Shown here: positions 50,500 to 62,459 of the stretch, piece by piece
Layout: the number at the start of each line of letters is the position of its first letter
Numbering within the stretch: position 1 is the first letter of the stretch
Assembly: GCA_963978545.1 (NCBI GenBank)
Contig: OZ021721.1
Location: forward strand, 98,257,918-98,321,917
DNA length: 64,000 nt
Direction: 5' to 3'
Origin: Linyphia triangularis
Taxonomy: Eukaryota; Arthropoda; Arachnida; Araneae; Linyphiidae
Program-made: the position numbers and the translations under genes
The notes under the pieces: generated by a model
Seen by the model: only the letters and a program-made list of their open reading frames with translations
Database searches by the model: none
Told to the model about the DNA's origin: nothing

Positions 50500-51555
50500 C
50501 AAAATAAATACTTTTTGTATAAGTCTCTTTATAAATCAATTAGTGAAAGGTAATTAATACTATATTGGAGCGCAAAATATATTCAGATGATTTTTCCATG
50601 ATAAAAATTCAAATTTTATTTACTATATCCAAATAGGTGATTTTACTTACTTTATTTTAACATCCTAAAAATATAAAGTACTGATTTTAGTGTTGAAAAA
50701 TATTGGTCCACTCATGATAAAACTTTATTTTTAAAAAGTACTAATAAAATAACAAATGTTTAAATACTAACTCTGTTGACTACAACTAGCGTTAATTTTG
50801 CATAAAAAATTGATAATGAAAACAAAGCTGTGATTATTATTTTTTTTATTTAAAATTTTAATAAACCTTCTGATTTCATTTTCTTAGTATCAAGTCACCT
50901 TTAAATCACAGCTCCATGACAAATTCTATATTTTCAAATTATCTCCAAATGATAGTACTATTCAACAATTTCTATTAAGGTTCAATTTAGGCAGTCATTT
51001 AGATTGACTGAACTGAGTTGGATCTTAAATTATAAAAATATTAAATAAATAATTTCTAGTTATGTAAACGGAAAGCGTATAAATTTTTTCAGAATGATCA
51101 TGATCATAATAACACAATGGTGTATGCAACGTAATTTAACTTTTTATTCTCTACTTGTATTTATTATAAAATGTAAACTATGCATGATTTTTCTATTATA
51201 ATTTTATTGACATTGTAATAAATTCTTTTTCTTAGACACATTTCTCTAAAAGACTGGAATTCACAATTTTATACAAAATATACTCTCTTTAATTACATTT
51301 TCCTGTGTTCAAAAATCGAGATTAAACACAACTTAATTAATAATTATTATCAGCTATAAGAGGTTTTGTTTAAAAGTTCGATGTAGTAATAATACACCGA
51401 TTATAAATTACCCAAATCTTAAAAAATTACATCGTTTTTCACATTTAAATTTTAACTTGCTAGTATGCCTGTGCTCAACATGTATATTTAAGATTGCTTA
51501 GAGGAATTACCGTTTAGGAAGTTAATCACAGGAAGATTTTATTTCATTGCTGAGA
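50500..51555. other. No gene recognised
   Basis: AT-rich spacer between two tandem arrays, with nothing distinctive. Confidence 0.35.
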
Positions 51556-51566
51556 GATATAAGAAT

Positions 51567-52737
51567 CCTTAGTCTTCCTCAATGTTCTGAAATTGCGATT
51601 TTTTCTTTTCTATAGTGCTGCCATCTATTTTACTAATGGATCCAAAGTTTTTTTTAAATGAATTCCGATTTTCTTAAGATTGATTTTCAATCAAATAACA
51701 CAATGAGCAATTTTAAAAAAGCTATTCATCACAAGAAGAGATCTTAGCCTTTGAATTAAGATTCCTTAGTCTTCCTCAATGTCCTGAAATTGCGGTTTTT
51801 TCTTTTCTATAATGCTGCCATCTACTTTACTAATGGATCCAAAGTTTTTTTAAATGAATTCCGATTTTCTTAAGATTGATTTTCAATCAAATAACACAAT
51901 GAGCAATTTTAAAAAAGCTATTCATCACAAGAAGAGATCTTAGCCTTTGAATTAAGATTCCTTAGTCTTCCTCAATGTCCTGAAATTGCGGTTTTTTCTT
52001 TTCTATAATGCTGCCATCTACTTTACTAATGGATCCAAAGTTTTTTTAAATGAATTCCGATTTTCTTAAGATTGATTTTCAATCAAATAACACAATGAGC
52101 AATTTTAAAAAAGCTATTCATCACAAGAAGAGATCTTAGCCTTTGAATTAAGATTCCTTAGTCTTCCTCAATGTCCTGAAATTGCGGTTTTTTCTTTTCT
52201 ATAATGCTGCCATCTACTTTACTAATGGATCCAAAGTTTTTTTAAATGAATTCCGATTTTCTTAAGATTGATTTTCAATCAAATAACACAATGAGCAATT
52301 TTAAAAAAGCTATTCATCACAAGAAGAAATCTTAGCCTTTGAATTAAGATTCCTTAGTCTTCCTCAATGTCCTGAAATTGCGGTTTTTTCTTTTCTATAA
52401 TGCTGCCATCTACTTTACTAATGGATCCAAAGTTTTTTTAAATGAATTCCGATTTTCTTAAGATTGATTTTCAATCAAATAACACAATGAGCAATTTTAA
52501 AAAAGCTATTCATCACAAGAAGAAATCTTAGCCTTTGAATTAAGATTCCTTAGTCTTCCTCAATGTCCTGAAATTGCGGTTTTTTCTTTTCTTTAGTGCT
52601 GCCATCTACTTTATACTAATGGATCCAAAGTTTTTTTTAATGAATTCCGATTTTCTTAAGATTGATTTTCAAACAAATAGCACAATGAGCAATTTTAAAA
52701 AGTTATTCATCAGAAAAAGAGATCTTAGCCTTTGAAC
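51567..52737. repeat. 196-bp satellite-like array, six copies
   Basis: Units begin CCTTAGTCTTCCTCAATG at 51567, 51764, 51960, 52156, 52352 and 52548 (steps 197, 196, 196, 196, 196). The inner copies are almost identical; the first and last are the most diverged and share TAGTGCTGCC where inner copies have TAATGCTGCC. There is no coding capacity. Confidence 0.92.
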
Positions 52738-52793
52738 TTTATGTCATTTATAAATTTTGGATTTGTATAAAGGGGAAAAAAAGGGATCGTCAT

Positions 52794-52794
<1 letters not shown>

Positions 52795-52820
<26 letters not shown>
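52795..52820. repeat. Poly-A run
   Basis: About 26 A after TCATA, just after the satellite array. Confidence 0.85.
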
Positions 52821-52825
<5 letters not shown>

Positions 52826-52829
52826 CAGA

Positions 52830-53835
52830 AATAATATCTAACATATGCATTCTTATTTCCTCAATGGTATTTTTCTTACAATTAAACCTCTTATGACCTT
52901 TAAAATGTAATTGCTCTTGCAACCAATAAAAAACGATAAAAAAAATTTATAAATCTTTTCATCATTTTTTATACCACCTCATTCTTACGGTCAATGTCCT
53001 CGGTAAATGCACCTCTAATCCCTTTTCACTGGTGTCATTCGCTATTTTACTCAAAACAGTGAACAAATACAGAAAAAAAAACCACTTTCAGCGCTTTTAA
53101 TTACGCGTCTGAAGCTGATGTAGTAATTACTGAAATTCAAAACTTGAGTTCCTGCTTAACAAAAAAAAAAACAAACCGATTTTTCTCTTTATCATAAACA
53201 GGAGTAAGAAGGATTAAGAATGGCTCCTAAGTAACCTCATTACACATCAAATTGAACTTAATTAGTTTAGCTTCATCATCATTAGTTAGCTTTCAATTGC
53301 AGTTTTAGTTCACAAGGTATATCATAGAGTACAATTTAACTTTCAATTAGAGAAATAATTTTTTGTTCTGTTAACTATTAGAGATAAAAAAATAAAAGTA
53401 CCCACTTTTGCAATGAGGTTTTAATGATTGTCTTTCAGGCAATAGTATTTGAAATAACAAACGGATTAAATTCGCGAAACAAACAATTTTTTAAATCTTA
53501 TAAATCACCAAACTATTTCAGCCGAACTGACATATTTTTTAGAAGTCGCATTTAATTGTAAGTTTCTTTTTCTTTTAGAAATTAGTTTTGAAAATGAAAA
53601 AGTTTTATTTCTTCATAGGAAGTTTTCAACAAATCTTTTAAATTGAAGGGAATCACTTTTTATTTGGAGATTCTAATGTTTTATTAAGTGTCAATTAGCT
53701 ATACCAATTATTATTTAAGTTTTGAAATAACTTGCTTTTTTATTTCTACGAATTTAATTTTTTTTTGCTTTATCTAATTTATATGATTGATTTCTACTAA
53801 ATCTGAAATACTGCTTAATAAGCTATTTTCAATGG
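52830..53835. other. No gene recognised
   Basis: AT-rich, only chance frames. Confidence 0.35.
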
Positions 53836-53839
53836 TGCA

Positions 53840-54430
53840 CTTTTTAAGGCGTCAAACTAGTGTTCAAAAAGCACGTGGTTCAAAACCAACCAAACATCTT
53901 AATGTATTGAAATTTCATTTTAAAACGAAAGTGGTTGTCAAACTCAAATTTGAAACACGTGTTTTCAGAGCTTTGAAAAGCAAGAAATTTATTTGAAAAA
54001 TAAGCGTATTTTACTTATTTCAATTGCACTGTGTTAATTGTTCAATTTAAAGTATCAAATTAACTTTTTTCAATTTATCAAAAGAAGAATATTCGGAATC
54101 AGTTGACCCATTTTATTATTTTAATCAGTCCCTGCATGAAATTCCTAACTTCGGGGATCATTTCCGGGGGTGGGGTATAGACATTCGTACGCATTATATC
54201 CTACAAAATACACTTCTTTTAATCAAACTAATAATAATAATAATAAAAAAAAATATTGTTTAAAATTCATAAAACCGTTTTAATTTTGGTCTCAACAACC
54301 AGAAAAAGAACAACAAAATTCCGTTGATTTCAGCGATTTTCAAAGGAATGTTCTGCCATCATCCCTTGTTCAATGTTAACAATTATGTTGTTATTTTCGC
54401 TCTACTCACCCGGGACAACATGATGACAAA
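53840..54430. repeat. Dispersed repeat, copy 2 (partner at 6930-7530)
   Basis: Shares ACACGTGTTTTCAGAGCTTTGA, GAAAAATAAG, AACCAGAAAAAG, CAAAATTCCG and TTTTCAAAGGAAT with the first copy in the same order. It starts with GGTTCAAAACCAACC, which resembles a pol III B-box. Confidence 0.5.
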
Positions 54431-54918
54431 TTGAATCGGGATTTTAGCTATAATAGAAGATGAACTATGAGGTGTCAAAAATTGGCCTAAGCTCGGTCAG
54501 CATATTATACATGTGCATGTTTCATTGCTTTGACATGGGACTTGGTGACAGAACACTGTTGCGTTTCTAGATTTAACCCTTTGATATGTGATCAAAAGTA
54601 AAAGTAGCATAGTAGTGATTAATTTGCTGTACTTGATGAATATATCAATCCATCCCCCGGATCAATCCATCCCTCACCCGGACAACATGATGACAAATTG
54701 AATCGGGATTTTAGCTATAATAGAAGATGAGCTATGAGGTGTCAAAAATTGGCCTAAGCTCGGTCAGCATATTATACATGTGCATGTTTCACCGCTTTGA
54801 CATGGGACTTGGTGACAGAACACTGTTGCGTTTCTAGATTTAACCCTTTGATATGTGGTCAAAAGTAAAAGTAGCATAGTAGTGATTAATTTGCTGTACT
54901 TGATGAATATATCAATCC
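54414..54918. repeat. Recent tandem duplication of about 240 bp, 267-base step
   Basis: GACAACATGATGACAAATTG begins at 54414 and 54681. The copies run to TATATCAATCCA and differ at only a handful of bases. The bases between them stutter ATCAATCCATCCC twice. Confidence 0.85.
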
Positions 54919-54954
54919 AATTATTTTAATAGATTGTATTAATCTATAACAGTA

Positions 54955-55065
54955 ATTAAATAAAGAGTATGTGTGTCTGTCTGTTTGTCTTAGACTATGT
55001 AAAGTTACTTCCAATACGCGTAGAGCTCTGAAATTTTCGACATAAGTAGTTTTAAGATCTGGGCT
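54955..55065 (+). mobile_element. Truncated Helitron 5' fragment
   Basis: GTGTGTCTGTCTGTTTGTCT followed by CTTCCAATACG and GAGCTCTGAAATTTTCGACA, the same start and first unit as the Helitron at 21819, cut off after about 110 bases. Confidence 0.55.
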
Positions 55066-55849
55066 TTTTTATAATTACAGTAATGTATTGTATATTGTAT
55101 TTGAAAGATAAAAGAATGTTCCAGAAAACCCCAAGTATCTGCCACAGAGTATATTTGTACCAAAATAATAGGTTTACTGCTTTTATTTTTCTAACAATTT
55201 GAATTAATTCCCTTCTCCCAACGCATAATTCATAAATGCAAACCTTTTTATAAATACCTTTGCTTTCGTAGAAGCAATCCTGCCATGATTTATAAAGATG
55301 CTGTTAGTCGTCAACTTGCCCAGTATGTGAACATTTTCACTAGAGCATGTATTCTTTTCATTCTAGGCCAGACATTCATGTAATAAGAAGTTTTCATGAA
55401 CTCAGGTAATTTCGTTAGGCAATATATTTTCAAATCATGGGAGGATGTTTTTGTTTCTATGGATTTAGTTTGCGCAATGTAAACGCAAGGGAAATTCTGC
55501 ATCCAAACATCAAGACTTCTACATTCAAAATTCAAGAGAAAATCCAGAGAAAATGTACACTTGGGACAAGCTCAGCCATGCCTTTAGTTTGTTTTTAATA
55601 TTAATTTGCTTGTTTTTAAAAAATACTTGAGGCTTATTTTTTATTTTCGTATTGATTATTAAGTAATATTCATTAAATCTTCAATAATAGGCAGCAAAAA
55701 AGGGTAATATTATAGGTTAAGTTAAAGAACGAAATTCTTAAGTTATAAAAAGAATATTTTTAAATCAACTTCTGTTATCGTATAGAAATTATTTTTTTAT
55801 TCACGAAAAATTCAAAGAATCAAACTAATTTTACTGTGTATGGTTAACA

Positions 55850-56737
55850 TGTAAATTATTCTTTCTATTATAATATTTAAATGACTATAGTTTCCAGCGT
55901 TAAAACTTTTTTAGGAAACAAGCACAAAATTATTATCCATGTAATTTTACCTATCCTTTTTATAATGTTTTGTTTGGTGAATTGTATGTAAGAAAATAGC
56001 TTTTCAAAATGATCATGAAATGATGAAATTAAAGAACAACCGTTAGAAATCTCTCTTTTCACTTTATTGATATTCTAATTCAAAAGAAAAGACCTTCAAC
56101 ACATTTATAAAATACCTTCGTGTCAAATTTTATTCGAATTGTCCAAACTTTTTTTATACATGACTCAACTTTTATTTGACGAACAGGTAGACAGGCTTCA
56201 AAAATTTTCTATGGTTGTTCCATTTTGATCTTTTTTTATGGATTACTAAAAACGATAAAGTACGAACAGTGACTCATTTTCCTAGATTTATCCTTTTACA
56301 CCTGTGTAAGTGACCTTTTACACAGGACGTTTTTGTTATTTTTCATTTATAGATCCATTAATATTGAACATTTTTAACTGAATCGCTGAGTAATCAGGTC
56401 ATCCAAAATAATTTTTGTAAAACAAATAAGTAATAGCTATTAGTATATCTTGTTTGAAAAACAAATTCTACTGATCCATTGAAATGCGTCTATTTAGTTC
56501 ACGGACTTAAATAAGTACAAAATCCATCCTTTTCATAAACATATATTTTAATGAGAAAAAGTAAAAGTGAAAATTTATTTGGATTAATTAGATTGTTTTT
56601 TTTTTTAATTAAGATTATTTTTCAGCAAAGATTATGCTATTCAATACACGCTTAAATAAGCCAATCTTCTCACAAAGTTCAAACAAACATTTCTTATAGT
56701 TAAATAAACATTTTACGATAAGAGCATTTTAGTGCAG

Positions 56738-56768
<31 letters not shown>

Positions 56769-57650
56769 TCTCTTAATATACTCATTTCATACTCATCTTC
56801 AAAAATACTCATTTCAAAAGATTTTAAGTCTCGATATTTCAGAAAGATTTTTTTTACTTCTGAAATAAAATTCCTTTCCACTTATCTATGAATTCAATGA
56901 TTACTCCATGATAATAAAATAAAATATTTTTACCAAATTTTTCAAAATAATAATTAATGCCTGTTTTCCCAATACTTCAAACATATCACAACCTCATTTT
57001 AATATTCGATATAATTATTTTAAGAAAAATAGTAAAAATTAGTTCTCCTTTCATAATTGGTTTGCCTTATATTATTTATTATCAAAAGCATGCAATATAA
57101 ACTGAGATTCCTATTACGAAAACAACCTAGTTTATATAAATAAATGAATAAAAACTACAACTGATAAACTGGCTGGTATATTTGTTTTTGAGATTAAAAG
57201 ACAACTAATTAAAATTAATTCAAGAATCTCACAATCAATTAGTTATGTTTTCCACCGATCGGCACTTTTAATTAAATAAACTTTCTTCAAACGTCAAAAC
57301 AGTGTCCTTGTTTTAGTTTTGAAGTAATTAACTAGTTTAGATAATGATCCAAGCGAATTCATCCAAATAAATAAAATTTTCGGTTTTGTTAATTATAAAC
57401 AAGCTTCAAAGAATAGAATTGAAAATAAAAATGATCCCGTTGAATATGCTATAAATTGAATAATTGTCAAGGTTTATGGTTGGATAATTTGCTCGTTTAT
57501 CCACTCATAAGTAATTAAATATTTAGAAACTTGATAAATTTCGAGTTTAAGTGCTTGAATCTACAATAAAAGTACTCAACAAAAAGTCTCACCTCTATTC
57601 AGTAATGGAAAGTAATTGAAAGAATACTGGGAAAACGATGAATCCTATAA
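55850..57650. repeat. Tandem segmental duplication, copy A (unoccupied)
   Basis: Collinear with 59090-62250. Matching stretches include ATGTAATTTTACC, TTTTGTTTGGTGAA, CAATCTTCTCACAA, CATATCACAACCTCATTTTA and ACCGATCGGCACTT. This copy lacks the three insertions seen in copy B. It carries TTAG near 56444, a TTAA near 56652 and an uninterrupted CTTATCTATGAATTC near 56883 at the corresponding positions. Confidence 0.85.
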
Positions 57651-57659
57651 TATAGCCTT

Positions 57660-59085
57660 CATAAAACAAAGCATGTTTAGAAGACAATATATGTGTTTAG
57701 AAATATATTAAACATCAAATGCAGTATCTAATATACACACTATGGACAATGAATTAGAAACTTAAACATACTTTTACAAATTAATTTATATAGATTTTTT
57801 TTTCATTTATTCATAGGAATTTGGGTGTTATTCATTAATGTGTTAATATATAAGCGTGGGCCGTGAATGTGCAAAGTTTTACTGTAACTCTATTATGACA
57901 CATATTTCCTTTAGAGTAATCTCACAAATATAATGAATATGTTAAGTTCTGTTATTCATTAAATGTATCTGATTTAATCTATACGGTTGGGTTGAGGTTC
58001 TACTGTTAGTTGGATGAAGCGCAAGTTCTCATTTAGCGTGATTTTATCATTTAAAGTATTTTCGCGTTTAGTGTGATTTCTCATTTAGTGTAATTTCACA
58101 TTTAGCGTTATTTTTAATGTCTCATACGAAACTGGTCAAATCAACGTATTATGTTCTCAAAAGCTGTGATTTTGAATGTGTTTAAAAGTTACAAACACAA
58201 CCAAGGTCCTTGTCAAAAAGAAGTAGTTTTCGGTTAAAAGTTATTTATCAAGATCATGATTTTATCGTGTAACAAGGATAGTATTTCAAAAACTATCCTG
58301 TTAGGGTAAACTATCCTATACAGGTAATGTTAATTTGGCATATTTCATGTAGCTTTTTCTCAGAGGGTAATTGACATAGAAGCCTAATTATTTTTTCAGT
58401 GCATTTAGCAGACACTTTTTATTCTACTGAAGTTAGCTTTTTAATTGTAATTCATTTCCTTTTTTTACTAAAGGAATTTTTGAGAAAATCTCTGAAATTT
58501 GTTAAAAATCACAAGTTTTTTTTACCAAAATAAGCTAAAACAAAAAGTATTTAAAAAATAACAACAAAATCTCTCTTCAGTATATACAGATACATAAAAG
58601 GAATATGTGGTAAGAAATGTAGGAAGATAGTTTGTGTAGTTACTGAGAAAAAGGTACATGAATAATGAAAAATGTAGTTTTGAGAAAAACGCCATTTAAA
58701 GAAAACTTTACCCTATACAAATAGTTACCAATTTTGTCTTCAAAAAAACTATTAAAAATATTTCTATCTGAGATATTATTACAAATGAGATATCCTTTTA
58801 AAGGGAAAAATTTAAATTTTGATTAACAATAATAAACTCAAAATAGATTATTTATAAATTTTAGGAATTATACCGATAAACCGATATAGACCGACCTTTA
58901 TACCGATAATGTGGCCAGGACTGTGCTCAATGCCTTTGGTCCCATTTGACTTGTCCTATCACCTTTTTTCTGCACTTGTCACACGACAACAACAGGAATA
59001 AACTACCCTTAATCCTGTAAAATAATTTTTTTTACTACAAATCAATACAAAATTGATCAAAACAAATTTATACTAAAAACAAAGT
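57660..59085. other. Spacer between duplicated copies
   Basis: No gene. GGTTGAGGTTCTACTG at about 57987 resembles a Tigger end. A degenerate CATTTAGYGTGATTT tandem runs from about 58025 to 58115. Confidence 0.4.
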
Positions 59086-59711
59086 TTTTACTGTAAATTA
59101 CTCGTTAGATTGTAATATTTAATTGACTAGTTTCCTGCTTTAAAATTTGTTACGAAACTGAGACAAAATTATTTCCTATGTAATTTTACCCTTTATTTTC
59201 ATTATATTTTGTTTGGTGAAGTGTACGTAGGAAAAGAATTTTTCAAAATTATCTTGTAACAGAACACCCTTTAGAAATCTCTCCTTTGACTTTAGTGATG
59301 CTCTAATTCCAAAGAAAACAGAACTTCACTACATTCACAAAATGACTTTGTGCCAAATTTTATTCAAATTGTCCAAATTTTGTAAGCATAATTCAACTTT
59401 TTATTGACGGACATGCAGACAGACCTCAAAAATATTGAATAAGTATTTCCTTTTGACCCTCCCCCTTTTTTGTGTGTAGATTACTAAAAACGTAACGGTA
59501 CGAACAGTTACTCGCGTTCCGTACTCTTCTATGACACATGAATTGAAGTACAAAAGTGAGCTCGTCGTATTACTGTTCTTATACACAGTGCGTTTTAAGT
59601 ATTCTTTTTATTAATAAATCCTTGAATAGTGAGCAATTTTAATTGAATTGCTTGAAGAGTAATCAGGTCATCTAAATAATTTTGATAAAACAAATAAACA
59701 ATATCTATTAA

Positions 59712-60078
59712 CCCTTTGCGCCCGAGGCATTTTTTGCGCAGAGGAACCGGCAACTCGAGACATTTCCCGCTATTTTTGGTTCGGTTCACGGTTGCAGATC
59801 TACTTCAAAGAAACTAAAGACAGTCATTGGCTTTGCATCGGATTTCCGCATCAAACCTAGGTTAACACTTTGCACCCGAGAAGTGACTCTCACTCACTAC
59901 ATGATTGGATGCCGCAACTCGTGAGGACCACTAGGTTTGATGCCGAAATTCGATGCAAGGCCAATGACTGTGTTTAGTTTCTTTGAAGCGGATCTGTAAC
60001 CGTGAACCAGTCATAATTGGAGGGAAGCGTCTCGAGTTGCTGGCCCCTCCGCACGAAAAAGGCCTGGAGTGCAAAGGG
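59712..60078. mobile_element. TTAA-flanked palindromic element (piggyBac-type), 367 bp
   Basis: Starts CCCTTTGCGCCCGAGG and ends GGAGTGCAAAGGG with TTAA on each side (59708-59711, 60079-60082). The two halves are imperfect inverted repeats: GACAGTCATTGGCTTTGCAT mirrors ATGCAAGGCCAATGACTGTG. CCCTTTG ends with TTAA targets are typical of piggyBac miniature elements. It is GC-richer than its surroundings and encodes nothing. Confidence 0.8.
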
Positions 60079-60305
60079 TTAATATATCTTGTTTGAAAGA
60101 ACTTTTTCTGATACTACGTAGAATTGGTGGGTCCATCAAAATGCAACTATTTAGTTTACGGACTTAAATTGGTATGTAATCCATACTTCTCATAAATATA
60201 CCTATTAATGAGAAAAAGTATAAGTGAAATTTCATGAAGATTGTTTCTTAATTAGTATTGTTCTTCAATAAAGATTGTTTTATCGAATACAATCTTTTCG
60301 CTTAA

Positions 60306-61026
60306 GGCGTCTTCTCACTTTAGGCACCTCGAAAATAGGCTATTTTCGCGATTTTTTTTCGAGGATTTTTGCAAACAATTATGGGATAAAATGGATCCTA
60401 TATAATAAACACATCTTTCAAGTACAAGAAATTTTTTATTTTTTTATTTTTTTGAACAATTATTATAATAAAACAGTATCATCGAAAAACCCGTGTAGAA
60501 ATGTAATGTTCGTGGCTTGTTGATGAAATTTCGGAAACTATCCGGTCGATTGTCATGAAATTCGAATGACATATTCTTCATAGTTATGGCTATAGCGCAT
60601 ATCATCAGATTTTTGATATTCGCAAAAATAACAAAATGGCGCACGTTTTTCGAAAAAGTAAAAAAAAATAAACGCGTTTTTTTGCAGTTTTTTGTAAAAA
60701 AAATATACTTCAAATCAAAATTTCAAAAATCTGATGATATGCGCTATAGCCATAACTATGAAGAATATGTCATTCAAATTTCATGACAATCGGCCGGATA
60801 GTTTCCGAAATTTCATCAACAAGCCACGAACATTACATTTCTACACGGGTTTTTCGATGCTACTGTTTTATTATAATAATTGTTCAAAAAAATAATTTTT
60901 TTTCTTGTACTTGAAAGATGTGTTTATTATATAGGATCCATTTTATCCCATAATTGTTTGCAAAAATCCTCGAAAAAAAATCGCGAAAATAGCCTATTTT
61001 CGAGGTGCCTAAAGTGAGAAGACGCC
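60306..61026. mobile_element. TTAA-flanked long-hairpin element, 721 bp
   Basis: Starts GGCGTCTTCTCACTTTAGGC and ends with its exact complement, flanked by TTAA at 60302-60305 and 61027-61030. The arms (about 60306-60617 and 60720-61026) are inverted copies with only a few differences. A spacer of about 100 bases is A/T-rich with AACAAAATGGCGCACG. Similar peptide frames on the two strands (for example RRLLTLGTSKIGYFRDFFSR) are simply the two arms read in mirror image, not genes. The TTAA target suggests piggyBac-type mobilisation, although the termini are not the usual CCC. Confidence 0.85.
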
Positions 61027-61240
61027 TTAAAAAAAGCTCACATAAACCAATCTTCTCACAATGATCAAACAAATTTAACAATTCTTAATGTTAAAGGAAC
61101 ACTTAGCGATTAGAGAATTTTAGTACGGAAATTGAGAAAAATTACTCACTATAAAAACGCCTATTACAATAAGTCTATAGATATTTCAAAAATATATTTT
61201 TTTTTTTACTTTTAAAATAATATTCCTTTGCAAACTTAGA

Positions 61241-61423
61241 TTGGTTGGTTGTTTTCAGATTATCTGGCACTGTCAGCAACACGAGGGCTATAATACGCCG
61301 AAAAATTCGTCATTAGACAAGCCAACATACATTTACAAACACCCATGCCTAACACGGGACTCGAACCCGCAACCTCGCGGTCTAGAAGCTAGCACGCTAA
61401 CCACTATACCGTTTGGTCGGATA
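61241..61423 (-). mobile_element. tRNA-derived SINE, copy 1
   Basis: Reading the minus strand, it has an A-box region TATAGTGGTTAGCGTGCTAG and a B-box GGGTTCGAGTCCC (61356-61368 on this strand), then a TTAGGCATGGGTGTTTG body and an AACCAACCAA tail. Flanked by a 10-base target duplication CAAACTTAGA at 61231-61240 and 61424-61433. Confidence 0.85.
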
Positions 61424-62256
61424 CAAACTTAGAATTTAATTAAAATAAGCACACATTTTACGTATGAATTCTATACTTGTTCCATGCTAATGAAGTAAAA
61501 TATTTATACCTAGTTTTTCAAGATAATGATTAATGCCTGTTTTGCATTATACTTCAAACATATCACAACCTCATTTTAATATTTGGTATAATTATTTTGG
61601 TAAAAGCGGTAAAAAGGATTTTTACTTTCATAATTGGTTTGCCTTACGTTATTTACTATAAAAAAAATGCAATATAAACTGAGATTCCTATTGCGACAAC
61701 AACCTAGTTTATATAAATAAATTAATAAAAACTACAACTGATAAACCTGCTGGTATATTTGTTTTTGAGATTAAGAGACAGCTAATTAAAATTAATTAAG
61801 GAATCTCACAATCAATTACTTGTGTTTTCCACCGATCGGCACTTCCTTTAATTAAGTAAATTTTCTTCAAATGTCAAAATAGTGTCCTTGTTTTAGTTTT
61901 GAAGTAATTAACTAGTTTAGATAATGATGCAGGAGAATTCATCCAAATGAATAAAACTTTCTGCCCTGTTAATTACAAACAAACGTCGGAGAATAGAATT
62001 GCAAATAGAAGTGATCCTGTTGAATATGCAAAATATATATTTGTAAATTAAATAATTGCAAATATTTATGGTCGGATAATTTATGCGTTTATACACTCAT
62101 AAGCAATTAAATATTTAGAAACTTGATCAGTAATGAGTTTCAGTGTTTGAATCTACAATAAGGGTACTAAACAAAATATTTAACTATTTAGTAATAAAGA
62201 GTAATTGGAAGAGTACTGGGGAAATTATAAATCATATAACAATTGAAGGCATTATT

Positions 62257-62440
62257 AGGTTGGTTGGTTGTTTTCAGATTATCTGGTGCCGTCAGCAACA
62301 CGAGGGCTATAATGCACCGAAACATTCGTCATTAGACAAGCCAACATACATTTACAAACACCCATGCCTAACATAGGACTCGAACCCGCAACCTCGTTGT
62401 CTAGAGGCTAGCACGCTAACCACTATACTATTTGGTCGGT
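62257..62440 (-). mobile_element. tRNA-derived SINE, copy 2
   Basis: Near-identical to 61241-61423 with the same orientation. Target duplication GGCATTATT at 62248-62256 and 62441-62449. Its A-box and B-box are intact apart from a few substitutions. Confidence 0.85.
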
Positions 62441-62459
62441 GGCATTATTTGGTATGTTC

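Larger units (their letters stand above)
59090..62250. repeat. Tandem segmental duplication, copy B (three insertions)
   Basis: Same order and orientation as 55850-57650 but about 1.3 kb longer. The excess equals the elements at 59712-60078 and 60306-61026 and the SINE at 61241-61423. A second SINE sits at or just past the end. Confidence 0.85.

Noticed and set aside
60275..61081. Matching protein frames on opposite strands (RRLLTLGTSK..)
   Set aside because: The same arm of a palindromic element read from each end, not conserved proteins.
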